Shown here: piece by piece, positions 7,426 through 15,648 of the stretch
Position numbering within the stretch: position 1 is the stretch's first letter
How the letters are laid out: every line of letters begins with the position of its first letter
Virus record (IMG/VR): IMGVR_UViG_3300042503_002640
Coordinates: 1 to 21,418 of that record
Direction: 5' to 3' (one strand)
Length of the DNA: 21,418 nt
Source of the DNA: a virus
The notes under the pieces: generated by a model
What the model saw: only the letters and a program-made list of their open reading frames with translations
What the model was told of the DNA's origin: nothing
Databases searched by the model: none
Program-made: the position numbers and the translations under genes

Positions 7426-8856
7426 ATGCAAACTAAAGAACAATTAGACAAAGAGATCAAACGTCTTAATCTTGAGCAAAATGCTCTAAAAATCTTGATT
7501 AACTCGTTTTATGGAGCCTTCGGTAACAAATATTTCTATTTTCACGATACAGATATTGCACAGTCGATTACTCTTCAAGGCCAAGACCTTATCAAGTTTT
7601 CAATTAAAGCCGTAAATCACTACTTTACAGAAAAGTGGCATCTTGATACAGAATTACATGAAAAGCTTGGTATATCCAATCTAAAAATTAATCAAGTTAA
7701 AGAAGATGCTGCAATTTATACTGACACAGACTCATGTTATGTTAGTTTTCATCCAGCAATTAAATCAATTGAAGGTTTTTCCTTAACTGATACAGAAGCT
7801 CTTAAGTTTTGTTTGGCAATTAATCGCGAAAGACTAAGCGGTTATTTTAGAGCAGCCTTTCAAAAATATGCAACTGCATTTAATACTGATAATCGTCAAG
7901 AGTTTGAAATGGAGAATCTTTCAAGAGCTGCAATTTGGTGTGCTAAAAAGAAATACGTCCTTAAGGTAAGTTATGAAGACAATCCAGCTGAAGAATTAGC
8001 AGAAAAAGAAAGTCAAATTGTAAAAGGTCTTGAAAAGGTTCAATCTTCTTATCCAATCTGGGCAAGAGCTCACCTTGAAAAACTATATGACTTTTTCTTA
8101 GATCGTGGTTATGACTTAGATCTTGAAGATGAGCTTATTCCTAAATTACAAGCTTTACGAGCTGAGATGGAAACTCTTTCACCCGATGATATTTGTTTCT
8201 CGTTTTCTGTTCGTACATATGATAAGTATGTTAAGAGCGAGCATCCTTTAAAATTAGATAAGGGTGTTCCAATCTATACACGAGCTGCATCATATCATAA
8301 TTTTATGCTAAAAGAAACAGGTAATAAGAAATACAATCGTGTAATAAGCGGTAAAGTTAAATTCTATTATGCTGCACCTAATCCATATGAATTTGATATT
8401 TTTGCATTTTCTCCAGGAGTTTATCCAACTGAATTTGCCCTACCGATGGATAAAGATCAACAATTCTTTCGCTTGATTTGTGAACCTTTAAATAAACTAC
8501 TTCTTGCAATGGGATTACCTCAAATTAATCCACAATTACGTCGTGCAATCGAAGTAGTTAAGCATAAACCTAAAAAGGGTCAAGAAATCCAAGATTTCCC
8601 TATCCATATTGTAGATTCTGAAACATTTGAAAATACATTAGTCCCAGAAGCTCTTCAAGATTTTATTGCAAATCCAGATCTAGCAATTCCGCCCCAATTG
8701 ATGCCACAATATTTAAGTATTGTTTCTAAATATGGCCTAAATACAGTGGTTGTTCCAGAAGCAGAGCTTACTAAATATATTGATAAAATTAAGAAAAAGA
8801 AAGCTTCTAAAGCAGTTGTAGTCGAAGAGGACGAGCTAGAAGAAGTAGAAGATTAA
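7426..8856 (+). CDS. 43: DNA polymerase family B, C-terminal (catalytic) part; split gp43-like
   Basis: The 476-aa protein starts about 20 residues before motif B, KILINSFYGAFGN (22-34, K22/N26/Y29/G30), then carries motif C YTDTDS (98-103, catalytic D100 and D102) and the KKKY DNA-binding motif (174-177). These match the second half of T4 gp43. The 3'-5' exonuclease domain and motif A (D-x-x-SLYPS), which supplies the other catalytic aspartate, are absent. An in-frame TAA at 7390 shows that the frame does not continue upstream, and no N-terminal partner is seen in this window. Activity would require assembly with a separate subunit. The C-terminus is longer than in T4 and ends in Lys-rich then Glu-rich sequence rather than an obvious clamp-binding peptide. 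Primase follows after 5 nt. Confidence 0.9.
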   Translation: MQTKEQLDKEIKRLNLEQNALKILINSFYGAFGNKYFYFHDTDIAQSITLQGQDLIKFSIKAVNHYFTEKWHLDTELHEKLGISNLKINQVKEDAAIYTDTDSCYVSFHPAIKSIEGFSLTDTEALKFCLAINRERLSGYFRAAFQKYATAFNTDNRQEFEMENLSRAAIWCAKKKYVLKVSYEDNPAEELAEKESQIVKGLEKVQSSYPIWARAHLEKLYDFFLDRGYDLDLEDELIPKLQALRAEMETLSPDDICFSFSVRTYDKYVKSEHPLKLDKGVPIYTRAASYHNFMLKETGNKKYNRVISGKVKFYYAAPNPYEFDIFAFSPGVYPTEFALPMDKDQQFFRLICEPLNKLLLAMGLPQINPQLRRAIEVVKHKPKKGQEIQDFPIHIVDSETFENTLVPEALQDFIANPDLAIPPQLMPQYLSIVSKYGLNTVVVPEAELTKYIDKIKKKKASKAVVVEEDELEEVED

Positions 8857-8861
8857 TCTAG

Positions 8862-9968
8862 ATGGAAATAAATGAGGTTTCAAAGTTTGTAAAAAGTGTC
8901 ATGAGCGCCAGATTTCCTGGCATTCATGATAAGCAGACTATTGAAGAGAGCGATGGCAAATTAAATTTTGCATGCCCATTCTGTGGAGACTCTAAAGTTA
9001 AAGCTTCCAAAAAAAGAGGTCACCTCTACATGGAAACAAAAACTTATAAGTGCTTTAACGATGGTTGCATGGCATGGATGAGCCTTGCTGAGTTTGTTGC
9101 AAGTTTAAGTAATCAATATGGAATTATCTCTTCTCTATTCTTAGAAGAAAAGGATCTTGAGGTTAATTATAAAAAAACTACTGAAAATCATCTTGTTAGA
9201 TTCTTAACATCTAACCGAAAGGGTATGATTTCAATTAGTGATGTAATTAACCGTTTTTCGCTAAGAAGATTAGATCAAATTTCAGAAAATTCTGCTGCAT
9301 ATAAGTTTGCTCAATCCAGAGGATTAACTAAAGTTCAAAACTTTGGCGATATTATGTATGCAGATGCAATGGATAATAAAGTTTATATTTTTAACTTTGA
9401 CCATCGCTCTGGTAAAATCCTAGGTCTTGCCACTAGAAGTTTAGATCCATTTACTGATCGAAAATACTTAATTAAATCCTATAATGAGGTTTCTAAAATC
9501 TTTACTAATAAAGATACACCAGAAATTATTGATGATGCAAACTATCTCAATAACTATTTTAATATCTTAAATGTAGACTTTACTCAGCCCCTAATGGTAG
9601 CCGAAGGTCAAATTGACTCAATGTTTTTAAAGAATGGTTTGGCAACCTCTGGAGTTTCCAAAGCTAAATCTATTCTAAAGTCAATGGGCGCCGTTGATAT
9701 TAAGATCATATTTGACCGTGATAAAGCTGGTAAAGATTCAATGCTGGCTTTTATTAAAGATGGATATTCAGTGTTTTTATGGAATAGTTTAATGGAAGAG
9801 TTAAAGAAAAGATTTCCAACTCAAATTATTAAATTATCAAAAATTAAAGATATTAACGACCTATTTCTTTTCTTAAATAAACAGGATCCGTCTCTTACAA
9901 TTACACAATTTCAGGAATTAATAGGTAAGCACTTTAGTAATTCAGTATACGATATCGTTTATCTATAA
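8862..9968 (+). CDS. 61: DNA primase, DnaG/gp61 type
   Basis: The 368-aa protein has an N-terminal zinc-binding region with CPFC (38-41) and CFNDGC (64-69), preceded by a short helix. A TOPRIM catalytic domain follows, with the glutamate in VAEGQID (E249) and the metal-binding FDRD (D286, D288). It makes RNA primers for lagging-strand synthesis, normally with a DnaB/gp41-type helicase, which is not in this window. It lies 5 nt after the polymerase fragment and 7 nt before the head-completion nuclease gene, all on the plus strand. The TAA stop lies within a TATAAATA octamer (9964-9971). The length is close to T4 gp61 (342 aa). Confidence 0.85.
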   Translation: MEINEVSKFVKSVMSARFPGIHDKQTIEESDGKLNFACPFCGDSKVKASKKRGHLYMETKTYKCFNDGCMAWMSLAEFVASLSNQYGIISSLFLEEKDLEVNYKKTTENHLVRFLTSNRKGMISISDVINRFSLRRLDQISENSAAYKFAQSRGLTKVQNFGDIMYADAMDNKVYIFNFDHRSGKILGLATRSLDPFTDRKYLIKSYNEVSKIFTNKDTPEIIDDANYLNNYFNILNVDFTQPLMVAEGQIDSMFLKNGLATSGVSKAKSILKSMGAVDIKIIFDRDKAGKDSMLAFIKDGYSVFLWNSLMEELKKRFPTQIIKLSKIKDINDLFLFLNKQDPSLTITQFQELIGKHFSNSVYDIVYL

Positions 9969-9971
9969 ATA
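9964..9971 (+). promoter_or_regulatory. TATAAATA octamer at the replication/virion gene boundary
   Basis: This is an exact match to the T4 late promoter core, overlapping the primase stop codon and ending 4 nt before the ATG of the gp4-like gene. It falls where the operon changes from replication to head genes. The spacing is too short for a normal leader, so it might be chance in AT-rich DNA or give a near-leaderless transcript. Confidence 0.3.
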
Positions 9972-9975
9972 TTAT

Positions 9976-10488
9976 ATGAAGGATCCTAATCAAAAGAAGA
10001 ATATAAAAACATTTCTTAAGCCAAGAGTCGGAGGATCTGTTAAGCAAGGTTATTTTAGACCTCAACAACCTGATCGCTATATGGGCGATCCAAGTCAAAT
10101 CATCTATAGATCCAGTTGGGAATACAAATTCCTAAAATGGTTAGATTCAAGTCCATCCGTTCTTAAATATTCGTCTGAACCGTTTGGTATTCCATACTAT
10201 AATCCAATGGACAAACGCGGACATATTTACTATATTGACTTTTTTGTTAAATTGGTTGGGCCTGGAGAAACTGAAGAAAATTGGTTAATTGAAATTAAAC
10301 CAAACAAATATGTGTCACCTCCAACCAAACCAAAGCGAATGACTGATAAACAAACTGCAAATTATGTTTATGCTGCAAAGCAGTTTATTATGAATCAAGC
10401 TAAGTTTGAAGCAGCTAGGGACTATGCTGCGCAAAAGGGCATTAAGTTCGGTATTATTACCGAAAACTTCTTATTCAAAAGTTTGTAG
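9976..10488 (+). CDS. 4: Head completion nuclease, T4 gp4-like
   Basis: The 170-aa protein contains GYFRPQQPDRYMGDP (25-39) followed by IIYRSSWEYKFLKWLD (42-57), the hallmark of T4 gp4-type head completion proteins. It has a restriction-endonuclease-like active-site pattern: E49, D88 (YYIDFF) and E106-x-K108 (LIEIKP). In T4 gp4 acts after DNA packaging to finish the head before tail joining. The first 20 residues are a basic extension. It sits between primase and an unknown virion-cluster gene, two genes upstream of the portal. The family is confidently assigned; nuclease activity is known for relatives and not shown here. Confidence 0.85.
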   Translation: MKDPNQKKNIKTFLKPRVGGSVKQGYFRPQQPDRYMGDPSQIIYRSSWEYKFLKWLDSSPSVLKYSSEPFGIPYYNPMDKRGHIYYIDFFVKLVGPGETEENWLIEIKPNKYVSPPTKPKRMTDKQTANYVYAAKQFIMNQAKFEAARDYAAQKGIKFGIITENFLFKSL

Positions 10489-10497
10489 AATATAAAG

Positions 10498-11163
10498 ATG
10501 ATCAAGCCAACATTTAGTGACCAAATAGATTTTTTTAGAAATAAAGGCGAAAAGATGGATGACCCATTTTTTGGTAGCATCCAGCCTTTACCTGAATCTA
10601 TCTTTATTCCAGGTCATATCTATACATTTTTTGCACAACCAGTAGATGACTCGCAAATTCCAACTGCAGATCAATATCTTGATGCTAGGGAAATGGCCAA
10701 TTATCCAATTAAACGCCCGTACTACGATCAGCGCCCAATTGGTATCTGTCTATCTAATGATTTAGCAGATGTTACTATACTAAACCTTAAAGTAATGCCC
10801 GTAGGGTCGACCCAGGTTATCCTGAATATACTCTGGCAGACCTTTAATAATATTATAAGTAAATCATATAGTGATAAAGGTGAGTTTATAAGTGATACCA
10901 GGAAGCTGTATCAATTACCTGAATATACTCCACTTATGAGATTCAATGCAGAACCATTTATGATGGCTGACCTTTTTCAAAAGGCGAGCGGAGGTAGATT
11001 TAACATTCGTTACGCAGTAAATAAATATCAAAAAGCAAATATTACAAATCCTACGCTTATTCCGTTCCATCTGGCCCCTAGAATTGCTCAAACCAATATC
11101 TTTGATGGAATTCAGACAAGATCTTTAAGCATGGACTCAGTAATATCACAATTTAACGCATAA
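10498..11163 (+). CDS. Uncharacterised protein of the head gene cluster
   Basis: I do not recognise the 221-aa protein with certainty. It has FIPGHIYTFFAQP (36-48), then KRPYYDQRPIGICLS (about 73-87). This Tyr-Tyr-Asp-x-x-Pro arrangement resembles hypothetical proteins in T4-like phages, where a PG-x-I/L-Y-x-F strand is followed by PYYD-x-x-P. There is no signal peptide or membrane segment. It starts 9 nt after the gp4-like gene and ends 2 nt before the portal gene, so it is translated with head-assembly genes and is probably structural or an assembly factor. Confidence 0.6.
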   Translation: MIKPTFSDQIDFFRNKGEKMDDPFFGSIQPLPESIFIPGHIYTFFAQPVDDSQIPTADQYLDAREMANYPIKRPYYDQRPIGICLSNDLADVTILNLKVMPVGSTQVILNILWQTFNNIISKSYSDKGEFISDTRKLYQLPEYTPLMRFNAEPFMMADLFQKASGGRFNIRYAVNKYQKANITNPTLIPFHLAPRIAQTNIFDGIQTRSLSMDSVISQFNA

Positions 11164-11165
11164 TT

Positions 11166-12875
11166 ATGGCAGGATTTCTAGACAATATCGGCTTAGGCGG
11201 AATTAAATCAAGACTATCAGATTTAAGCCGAGTTGGTATGAAGTACGAGGATCTTTTAATTAAGAACTCACAATCAATTGGATTTATTGAAAGTCAACTA
11301 ATGCAAGCTAGAGGTAGTGCTTTACCTGGAGGTCAAACTGACTCTTTAGCAAGAGCAACTATGGCAATTTCAGATACGACTTCTGCCCTTAGGACTAAAG
11401 CTATTGCATTTTTTCAATTAGACTATGCAACCAAAAGAGAAAGATTAAGAGATCTTGCATCTAATGGTGAAATAGAATTTGTTATTGAATCTATTACAGA
11501 TGATGTTATTGTTTTTGACGAAGATAACCGTTTTGCATATCCCAATGATTTAGTTGGAGAAATGCTTTATAAAGGTAAAAACAAAGAACAGCGTCTTAAG
11601 TATCAAGAGAAAGTTATTGAAAAATATAATGAAAATTTTGAGAAAATTTACAATGCATGGGGTTTCAACGAAGGAATTTCTGCATGGCAGTATTTTTATC
11701 AATGGTTAATTGAAGGTCACTTGGCCTTTGAAATTCTCTATGATGATTTACAAAACCCAAGAGAAATTATTGGATTTAAAGAAATTGATCCATCTACTCT
11801 ATATCCACAAATCAAAAAGGATTCTCTTGGAAAGATATTTTTAGAATGGGCACAAAAAGTTCCAGGCGAATCTAAAGTAAGAACCCTTACTGATTCTCAA
11901 GTTCTATACTTATCTTATTCAAATCACTTTAGAACAAAGCGTATTTCGTTTGTAGAAAGAATGGTTAGATCATTTAACTTAATGCGTGTTATTGAACACT
12001 CTAAAGTTATTTGGCATACAATGAATGCTCCAATTCGTTTAACTACTAAAGTTCCTATTGGAAGTAAGTCTCTAAATAAAGCAAAAGAAGATGTTAGAGA
12101 ATTTGCAAACCAATTAAAAGAGGATATTTTCTTTGATACTAATACTGGAGAAATTCAAGTAGACGGTCGTCCTAACCTATTATTCTATAAGAATTACATT
12201 TTACCAGTTAATGACCAAAACCAGGCAATTGAAATTGCTCCATTGGAATATGCAGGTCCTAACATGTCAGGATCTGAACTTCTTAACTATTTTAAAGAGA
12301 AGTTGAAAATGGACTCTAAAATCCCTTATTCAAGATGGGATTCAGCAAATGGTGCAGGTCAATATACAATGAATGCTGAAGGTATTCGTCGTGAAGAGAT
12401 TCGTTATAATAAATTTGTAACTCGTCTTCGTTCAGCCTTTAAAGAGCTTTTAACTAAGCCTTTATATCTTCAAATGTGCCTTGATTTTAAAGACTTAAAA
12501 GACGATTATCGTTTTAAAAATGCAGTTGGTATTAACTGGCATGATGATAACGTATTTGAAGAAATCAAGCAACAGGATCTACTTAACAAACGTCTTGCTA
12601 CACTTAACGCTCTTAAAGGAGTTGTTGATGATGAAGGTAAGCCTTACTTCTCTACTGAATACTTGGTTAAAGAGTATTTAAAAATGAGTGATGAAGATCT
12701 TTTGAAAAACAAGGACTATATGAACCAAACTCCAACTGGAGAGGGTGAAGCTGGAGAAGCCGCTGCAGCCGGCGCTGCCCCTGAAGCAGGTTCTGCCCCA
12801 GAAGGTGGAGCAGGTGCTGAAGCCGCAGCTGGAAAAGAAACTGCATCTGAAGTAGGTGCACCAGGCGCTCTATAA
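11166..12875 (+). CDS. 20: Portal vertex protein, T4 gp20-like
   Basis: The 569-aa protein matches the T4-type portal in length (gp20 is 524 aa) and in motifs: YPNDLVGEML near 125, AWQYFYQWLIEGHLAFEILY (about 178-197), IDPSTLYP, VLYLSYSN, and RWDSANG followed by GIRREEIRYNKFVTRLR (about 405-421). The ring-forming portal is the gate for packaging by terminase and the site of neck attachment. An Ala/Gly/Glu/Pro-rich tail (about 522-569) is an extra low-complexity extension with GC-richer codons than the rest of the gene. A terminator hairpin follows 21 nt after the stop, closing the plus-strand unit. Confidence 0.85.
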   Translation: MAGFLDNIGLGGIKSRLSDLSRVGMKYEDLLIKNSQSIGFIESQLMQARGSALPGGQTDSLARATMAISDTTSALRTKAIAFFQLDYATKRERLRDLASNGEIEFVIESITDDVIVFDEDNRFAYPNDLVGEMLYKGKNKEQRLKYQEKVIEKYNENFEKIYNAWGFNEGISAWQYFYQWLIEGHLAFEILYDDLQNPREIIGFKEIDPSTLYPQIKKDSLGKIFLEWAQKVPGESKVRTLTDSQVLYLSYSNHFRTKRISFVERMVRSFNLMRVIEHSKVIWHTMNAPIRLTTKVPIGSKSLNKAKEDVREFANQLKEDIFFDTNTGEIQVDGRPNLLFYKNYILPVNDQNQAIEIAPLEYAGPNMSGSELLNYFKEKLKMDSKIPYSRWDSANGAGQYTMNAEGIRREEIRYNKFVTRLRSAFKELLTKPLYLQMCLDFKDLKDDYRFKNAVGINWHDDNVFEEIKQQDLLNKRLATLNALKGVVDDEGKPYFSTEYLVKEYLKMSDEDLLKNKDYMNQTPTGEGEAGEAAAAGAAPEAGSAPEGGAGAEAAAGKETASEVGAPGAL

Positions 12876-12896
12876 TTAATCCATCATTTACTACAT

Positions 12897-12928
12897 AAAA
12901 AAAGCCGCTAATGCGGCTTTTTCTTTTT
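12897..12928. terminator. Rho-independent terminator, probably bidirectional
   Basis: A perfect 10-bp stem AAAAAGCCGC / GCGGCTTTTT with a TAAT loop spans 12899-12922. It is flanked by A-rich sequence to the left and T-rich sequence to the right, so it can act in both directions. It separates the end of the portal gene (plus) from the end of the convergent gp25-like gene (minus). Confidence 0.9.
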
Positions 12929-12941
12929 ATAATAGTTTTAA

Positions 12942-13319
12942 TTATGAATATGCAATAACAAACCTAACACTTTCGTCAATTGTTAGCATAATATGAATCG
13001 CATCTCTATTTTGGTCAATTCCATCTGGCATAATATAAGCCTTTGCTGTCCAGTTTCTATTTTTTAGAAGAGTACAGTGATCTTGTAATTGAGTTCTAAT
13101 TGTATTTTCGATTCCAATCGTATCAAATGAGTTTGAAAATGTAAACAAAAATTTATCTTCATCTACTCCATATTGATTTTCTCCCAATACTGAATTTTTT
13201 GGCGTCATTAAGGTCATTTTAATTTGAGCAAGTAGAATCTGAATTTCTTCCTGTTCAACTATTGACTCAGCATTATATCCAGGATCATTTTCGTGTTTTA
13301 TGTAGATATCAGTAATCAT
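12942..13319 (-). CDS. 25: Baseplate wedge protein, gp25-like (GPW/gp25 family)
   Basis: The 125-aa protein has the size and layout of gp25-type baseplate proteins. A helical segment EIQILLAQIKMTLMTPKNSV (about 25-44) sits where gp25 proteins have their helix and following loop, then KFLFTFSNSFD and a helix IENTIRTQLQDHC. A C-terminal beta pair follows, DAIHIMLTIDESVRFVI. The exact E-P-R loop of typical family members is not conserved (VLGENQYG here). In T4, gp25 helps start sheath assembly at the baseplate. The ATG follows the upstream stop as TAATATG, so it is coupled to the neck-like gene. Assignment is moderate and based on pattern and neighbours. Confidence 0.5.
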   Translation of the reverse strand: MITDIYIKHENDPGYNAESIVEQEEIQILLAQIKMTLMTPKNSVLGENQYGVDEDKFLFTFSNSFDTIGIENTIRTQLQDHCTLLKNRNWTAKAYIMPDGIDQNRDAIHIMLTIDESVRFVIAYS

Positions 13320-13320
13320 A

Positions 13321-14055
13321 TTAGAATCTCATTGTATACATCCAACCTGCAGAGTTTTCTCCTTTAATTGCTTCTAAAACTGCTGTCATTTCAGTATCAG
13401 CTTTTGTTACTAAGTTGGTGTAATTTATTTTAACATCTCCAGGTAAAACATAATCAAATGTAGTAATCATTTCACCAAGGCGTTGTTTAGACTTTGCTCT
13501 ACAATAACGCTGAAACATTTCATCTTCATATAGATTAGATGGATCAATCTTTTTTGCAACTTCTAGAACAGCTCCTCTTTTTGGAGTTCTACCAAGAACT
13601 GTTAATTGTTTAGTGTTTTTATTATAATCGTATGCAATAGTATCTAACAGAAATGCTCTGGTTAAATCTAGGAATGAAAACATTACAGTTCTATACATTA
13701 ATGATTCTCCAACAAATGGCGTTAAAAACATTTCTGCTCCAACAAATTTGTTTTCACCAAAGTCTCTATCCATTGTTGAGAATACAGAAGCTCCAGTTGG
13801 TTCAACTGCTTTATGTACAAACTGTACGCAATCTGGTAAAGTAATAGTACGACTATCTTTAAATTGTGCTGCACTAAATACCTCGATTGGGATTTGCAAA
13901 TACGCTTTATCTAGAGCATATTGCCAATTATCATAGAAAAATGCTTCGGCATTTTTTATAACCCTTTCTACCTCTTTAGTTGGAAGTTGATATGGAAGGG
14001 ATCCCGAAAACGTTACTTCATCGATAATATCTGATATTAATTCTTGTCTAGTCAC
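13321..14055 (-). CDS. Virion structural protein, possibly neck or tail completion
   Basis: The 244-aa protein begins with a helical N-terminus (MTRQELISDIIDEV), followed by a beta-rich middle. Its C-terminal helical region has MFQRYCRAKSKQRLGEMITT (about 181-200) and then LPGDVKINY. That layout, with a basic A-K-x-x-LG helix, a GD/GG-x-x-INY strand and a Glu-rich helix, recalls neck-type structural proteins of large myoviruses. I cannot name the T4 counterpart. The start is GTG at 14055, with no ATG nearby. It is coupled to the gp25-like gene downstream, supporting a virion role. No signal peptide or membrane span is seen. Confidence 0.5.
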   Translation of the reverse strand: MTRQELISDIIDEVTFSGSLPYQLPTKEVERVIKNAEAFFYDNWQYALDKAYLQIPIEVFSAAQFKDSRTITLPDCVQFVHKAVEPTGASVFSTMDRDFGENKFVGAEMFLTPFVGESLMYRTVMFSFLDLTRAFLLDTIAYDYNKNTKQLTVLGRTPKRGAVLEVAKKIDPSNLYEDEMFQRYCRAKSKQRLGEMITTFDYVLPGDVKINYTNLVTKADTEMTAVLEAIKGENSAGWMYTMRF

Positions 14056-14074
14056 GCGTTTTGCGTTATTTTAG

Positions 14075-14302
14075 TTAGGCAACTGGTGCCTGAGCTGCTG
14101 TAAGTTTAGCGGCTTCTGCTTTCTTTTTGTCCTCTTCAGTCTTAAGTTTATTAGCCTCAGCAATCTTTAATCTAATTGCATCAAGTTCTTTTTGAGAATC
14201 TAATACTTTTTGCATTGCAGTTGCTTCTTGTTGATTTAAGGCAACTAAATCTGCTGCTGCATCTTCATTTAGACCAAAGTAGTTTTGAAATGACTTAACC
14301 AT
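14075..14302 (-). CDS. Small coiled-coil protein with capsid-targeting-like N-terminus
   Basis: The 75-aa protein starts MVKSFQNYFGLNEDAA, similar in pattern to the T4 capsid-targeting peptide (KTYQEFIAE type). It continues as a single predicted coiled-coil helix, rich in Ala, Lys and Glu (about 22-68), ending TAAQAPVA. Small, charged helical proteins of this kind serve as prohead core or internal proteins in T4-like phages, so a scaffold or core role is possible. A GATAAATAA element lies 20 nt upstream, consistent with late expression. It lies between the neck-like gene and the HAD-nucleotidyltransferase gene. Confidence 0.6.
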   Translation of the reverse strand: MVKSFQNYFGLNEDAAADLVALNQQEATAMQKVLDSQKELDAIRLKIAEANKLKTEEDKKKAEAAKLTAAQAPVA

Positions 14303-14322
14303 TTTTAATTTAGTTCTTTTTA

Positions 14323-14331
14323 TTATTTATC
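14323..14331 (-). promoter_or_regulatory. Late-promoter-like element GATAAATAA
   Basis: GATAAATAA on the minus strand encodes the terminal Asp-Lys-stop of the HAD-nucleotidyltransferase gene and lies 20 nt before the ATG at 14302. It shares ATAAATAATAAAAA with the region upstream of the gene starting at 7351. Confidence 0.4.
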
Positions 14332-15648
14332 GGAAAGATAGTCCGAAAAACTTTTTACGTGGGTTGTTCCAGAACCAGGATTTGCTCCAAGTTCTTGACG
14401 ACTTCCTCTATATGCACCCCATTGAGATGGTACTCTCATAGTTCCGGCAACTCTTTGTGGAGCTCTTTCCGGTGGCATATCATCCATATCTGGATTGCTT
14501 TTCTTGCGGTCTCTGAGTAACTCTGGGGTTAGCAGGTCCTCTTCAATCTTTCCACCTAATATCATCCATACCTTTTTAGGATCCTTTCCTTCAGGGATCC
14601 CCTGTGCAAAACTATCAAAATCTTGAGCTAACCAAAACTCTCTCATTAAGGTTCCAGAAACTCCATCGTCATCTCCTTCTGCTCCAGAGTTTCCACCAAA
14701 TTCTGGTCTTTCTGTTGTAATTCGGTTAATTTTAGAAATAGATCCTCTCCACTTCTCCATGGCAGCCCATCTAGGCATATCTTGTTCAGTTGCATAAAGA
14801 TTTACAACTGTATTTGGAGCATATTGAGTTTGGCCTAGAGCTTCAACAAATTCATATCCGCTTCTAACTGGCGTAACTTCTGATAGGTGTAATTCAACGT
14901 TATCAAAATCTTCTAAGTAATAATCAAGTACATCCATTGCAGCTTTGCCAGTAATTCCAGCCATTTCTGTCTTGGAAATAAACACATGTACCTCGTCATT
15001 TTCTTCTGCAATTTTTGCAATTGCTTCATAGTGACCGGCATGAGGTGGTTTGAATTTACCACTAAATATACCTACAGTTTTAATATCTAATTTTGGAACT
15101 TGAGTACGACCAATTTTTCTGGTCTTCATTGTAATTTCGCTAAACTCGTCTTCTAGACTTTTTGCAAGTTCTAGGTTTTTACGATCATCATCATAAAATG
15201 TAAAATGAGTAAAGCCTTTTGCCATTAATTTACGAAATGCTTCTTTTTTCTTTTCTGCAATAGTTCCATCAAATCCAAAGTCTGGATCGCTTACTGCGTA
15301 AATTAAATTAGGGTGAATATCGATACCATGGGACAATAGGAATTCTCTGACTAATTTCTTATTATCTCTAGCTGTAATAATCCCGACAGCGGTCCCAGAT
15401 TCATACGCAGTACGTAATATATTAAGTACCCATTCAACCAATCGACCAGCCTTTAAGATATTAGCATCATTAAATTGGTTGTAGTCAACCTCATGATGAG
15501 GTTCCTTTTCATATTCATTAAACTCCTGTGGAGTAAGATCAAATGTTTTGCCAGTCAAGGCGTCCTTAACTATAATCTTTGCATTAGTGACAACTAGCGT
15601 ATCATCTAAATCGAATATAATAATTGAATTATCTCTAGAAAATGCCAT
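14323..15648 (-). CDS. HAD phosphatase - cytidylyltransferase-type nucleotidyltransferase fusion
   Basis: The 441-aa protein (ATG start) has two catalytic domains. Residues 1-185 form a HAD phosphatase with IFDLDDTL (motif I, D13 and D15), ITAR (motif II, T92) and YDDDRKN (D153/D154), similar in layout to the 3'-phosphatase half of T4 Pnkp. Residues 190-340 form a HIGH-superfamily nucleotidyltransferase with GIFSGKFKPPHAGH (193-206; intact H203-x-G-H206) and VSGTLMREF (330-338), matching the (I/V)S-G-T-x-x-R motif. The tail (341-441) is Pro/Gly/Arg-rich and ends VKSFSDYLSDK, resembling the N-terminus of the next gene product. It may process and adenylylate or cytidylylate a phosphorylated nucleotide or sugar, but the substrate is unknown. 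GTG at 15666 is an alternative start adding six residues. Confidence 0.8.
   Translation of the reverse strand: MAFSRDNSIIIFDLDDTLVVTNAKIIVKDALTGKTFDLTPQEFNEYEKEPHHEVDYNQFNDANILKAGRLVEWVLNILRTAYESGTAVGIITARDNKKLVREFLLSHGIDIHPNLIYAVSDPDFGFDGTIAEKKKEAFRKLMAKGFTHFTFYDDDRKNLELAKSLEDEFSEITMKTRKIGRTQVPKLDIKTVGIFSGKFKPPHAGHYEAIAKIAEENDEVHVFISKTEMAGITGKAAMDVLDYYLEDFDNVELHLSEVTPVRSGYEFVEALGQTQYAPNTVVNLYATEQDMPRWAAMEKWRGSISKINRITTERPEFGGNSGAEGDDDGVSGTLMREFWLAQDFDSFAQGIPEGKDPKKVWMILGGKIEEDLLTPELLRDRKKSNPDMDDMPPERAPQRVAGTMRVPSQWGAYRGSRQELGANPGSGTTHVKSFSDYLSDK

Noticed and set aside
7352-7426. Intein or group I intron remnant explaining the truncated polymerase
   Set aside because: The N-terminus of the fragment shows no intein splice motif, and the upstream gap is only 74 bp with no intron-like structure. 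A plain gene split fits better.
12667-12861. 64-aa minus-strand frame rich in Leu and Gln
   Set aside because: It is the complement of the Ala/Gly-rich repeat codons of the portal tail.
13653-13936. Two plus-strand frames within the neck-like gene
   Set aside because: They are antisense to a longer gene with ordered composition and have no start context or family similarity.
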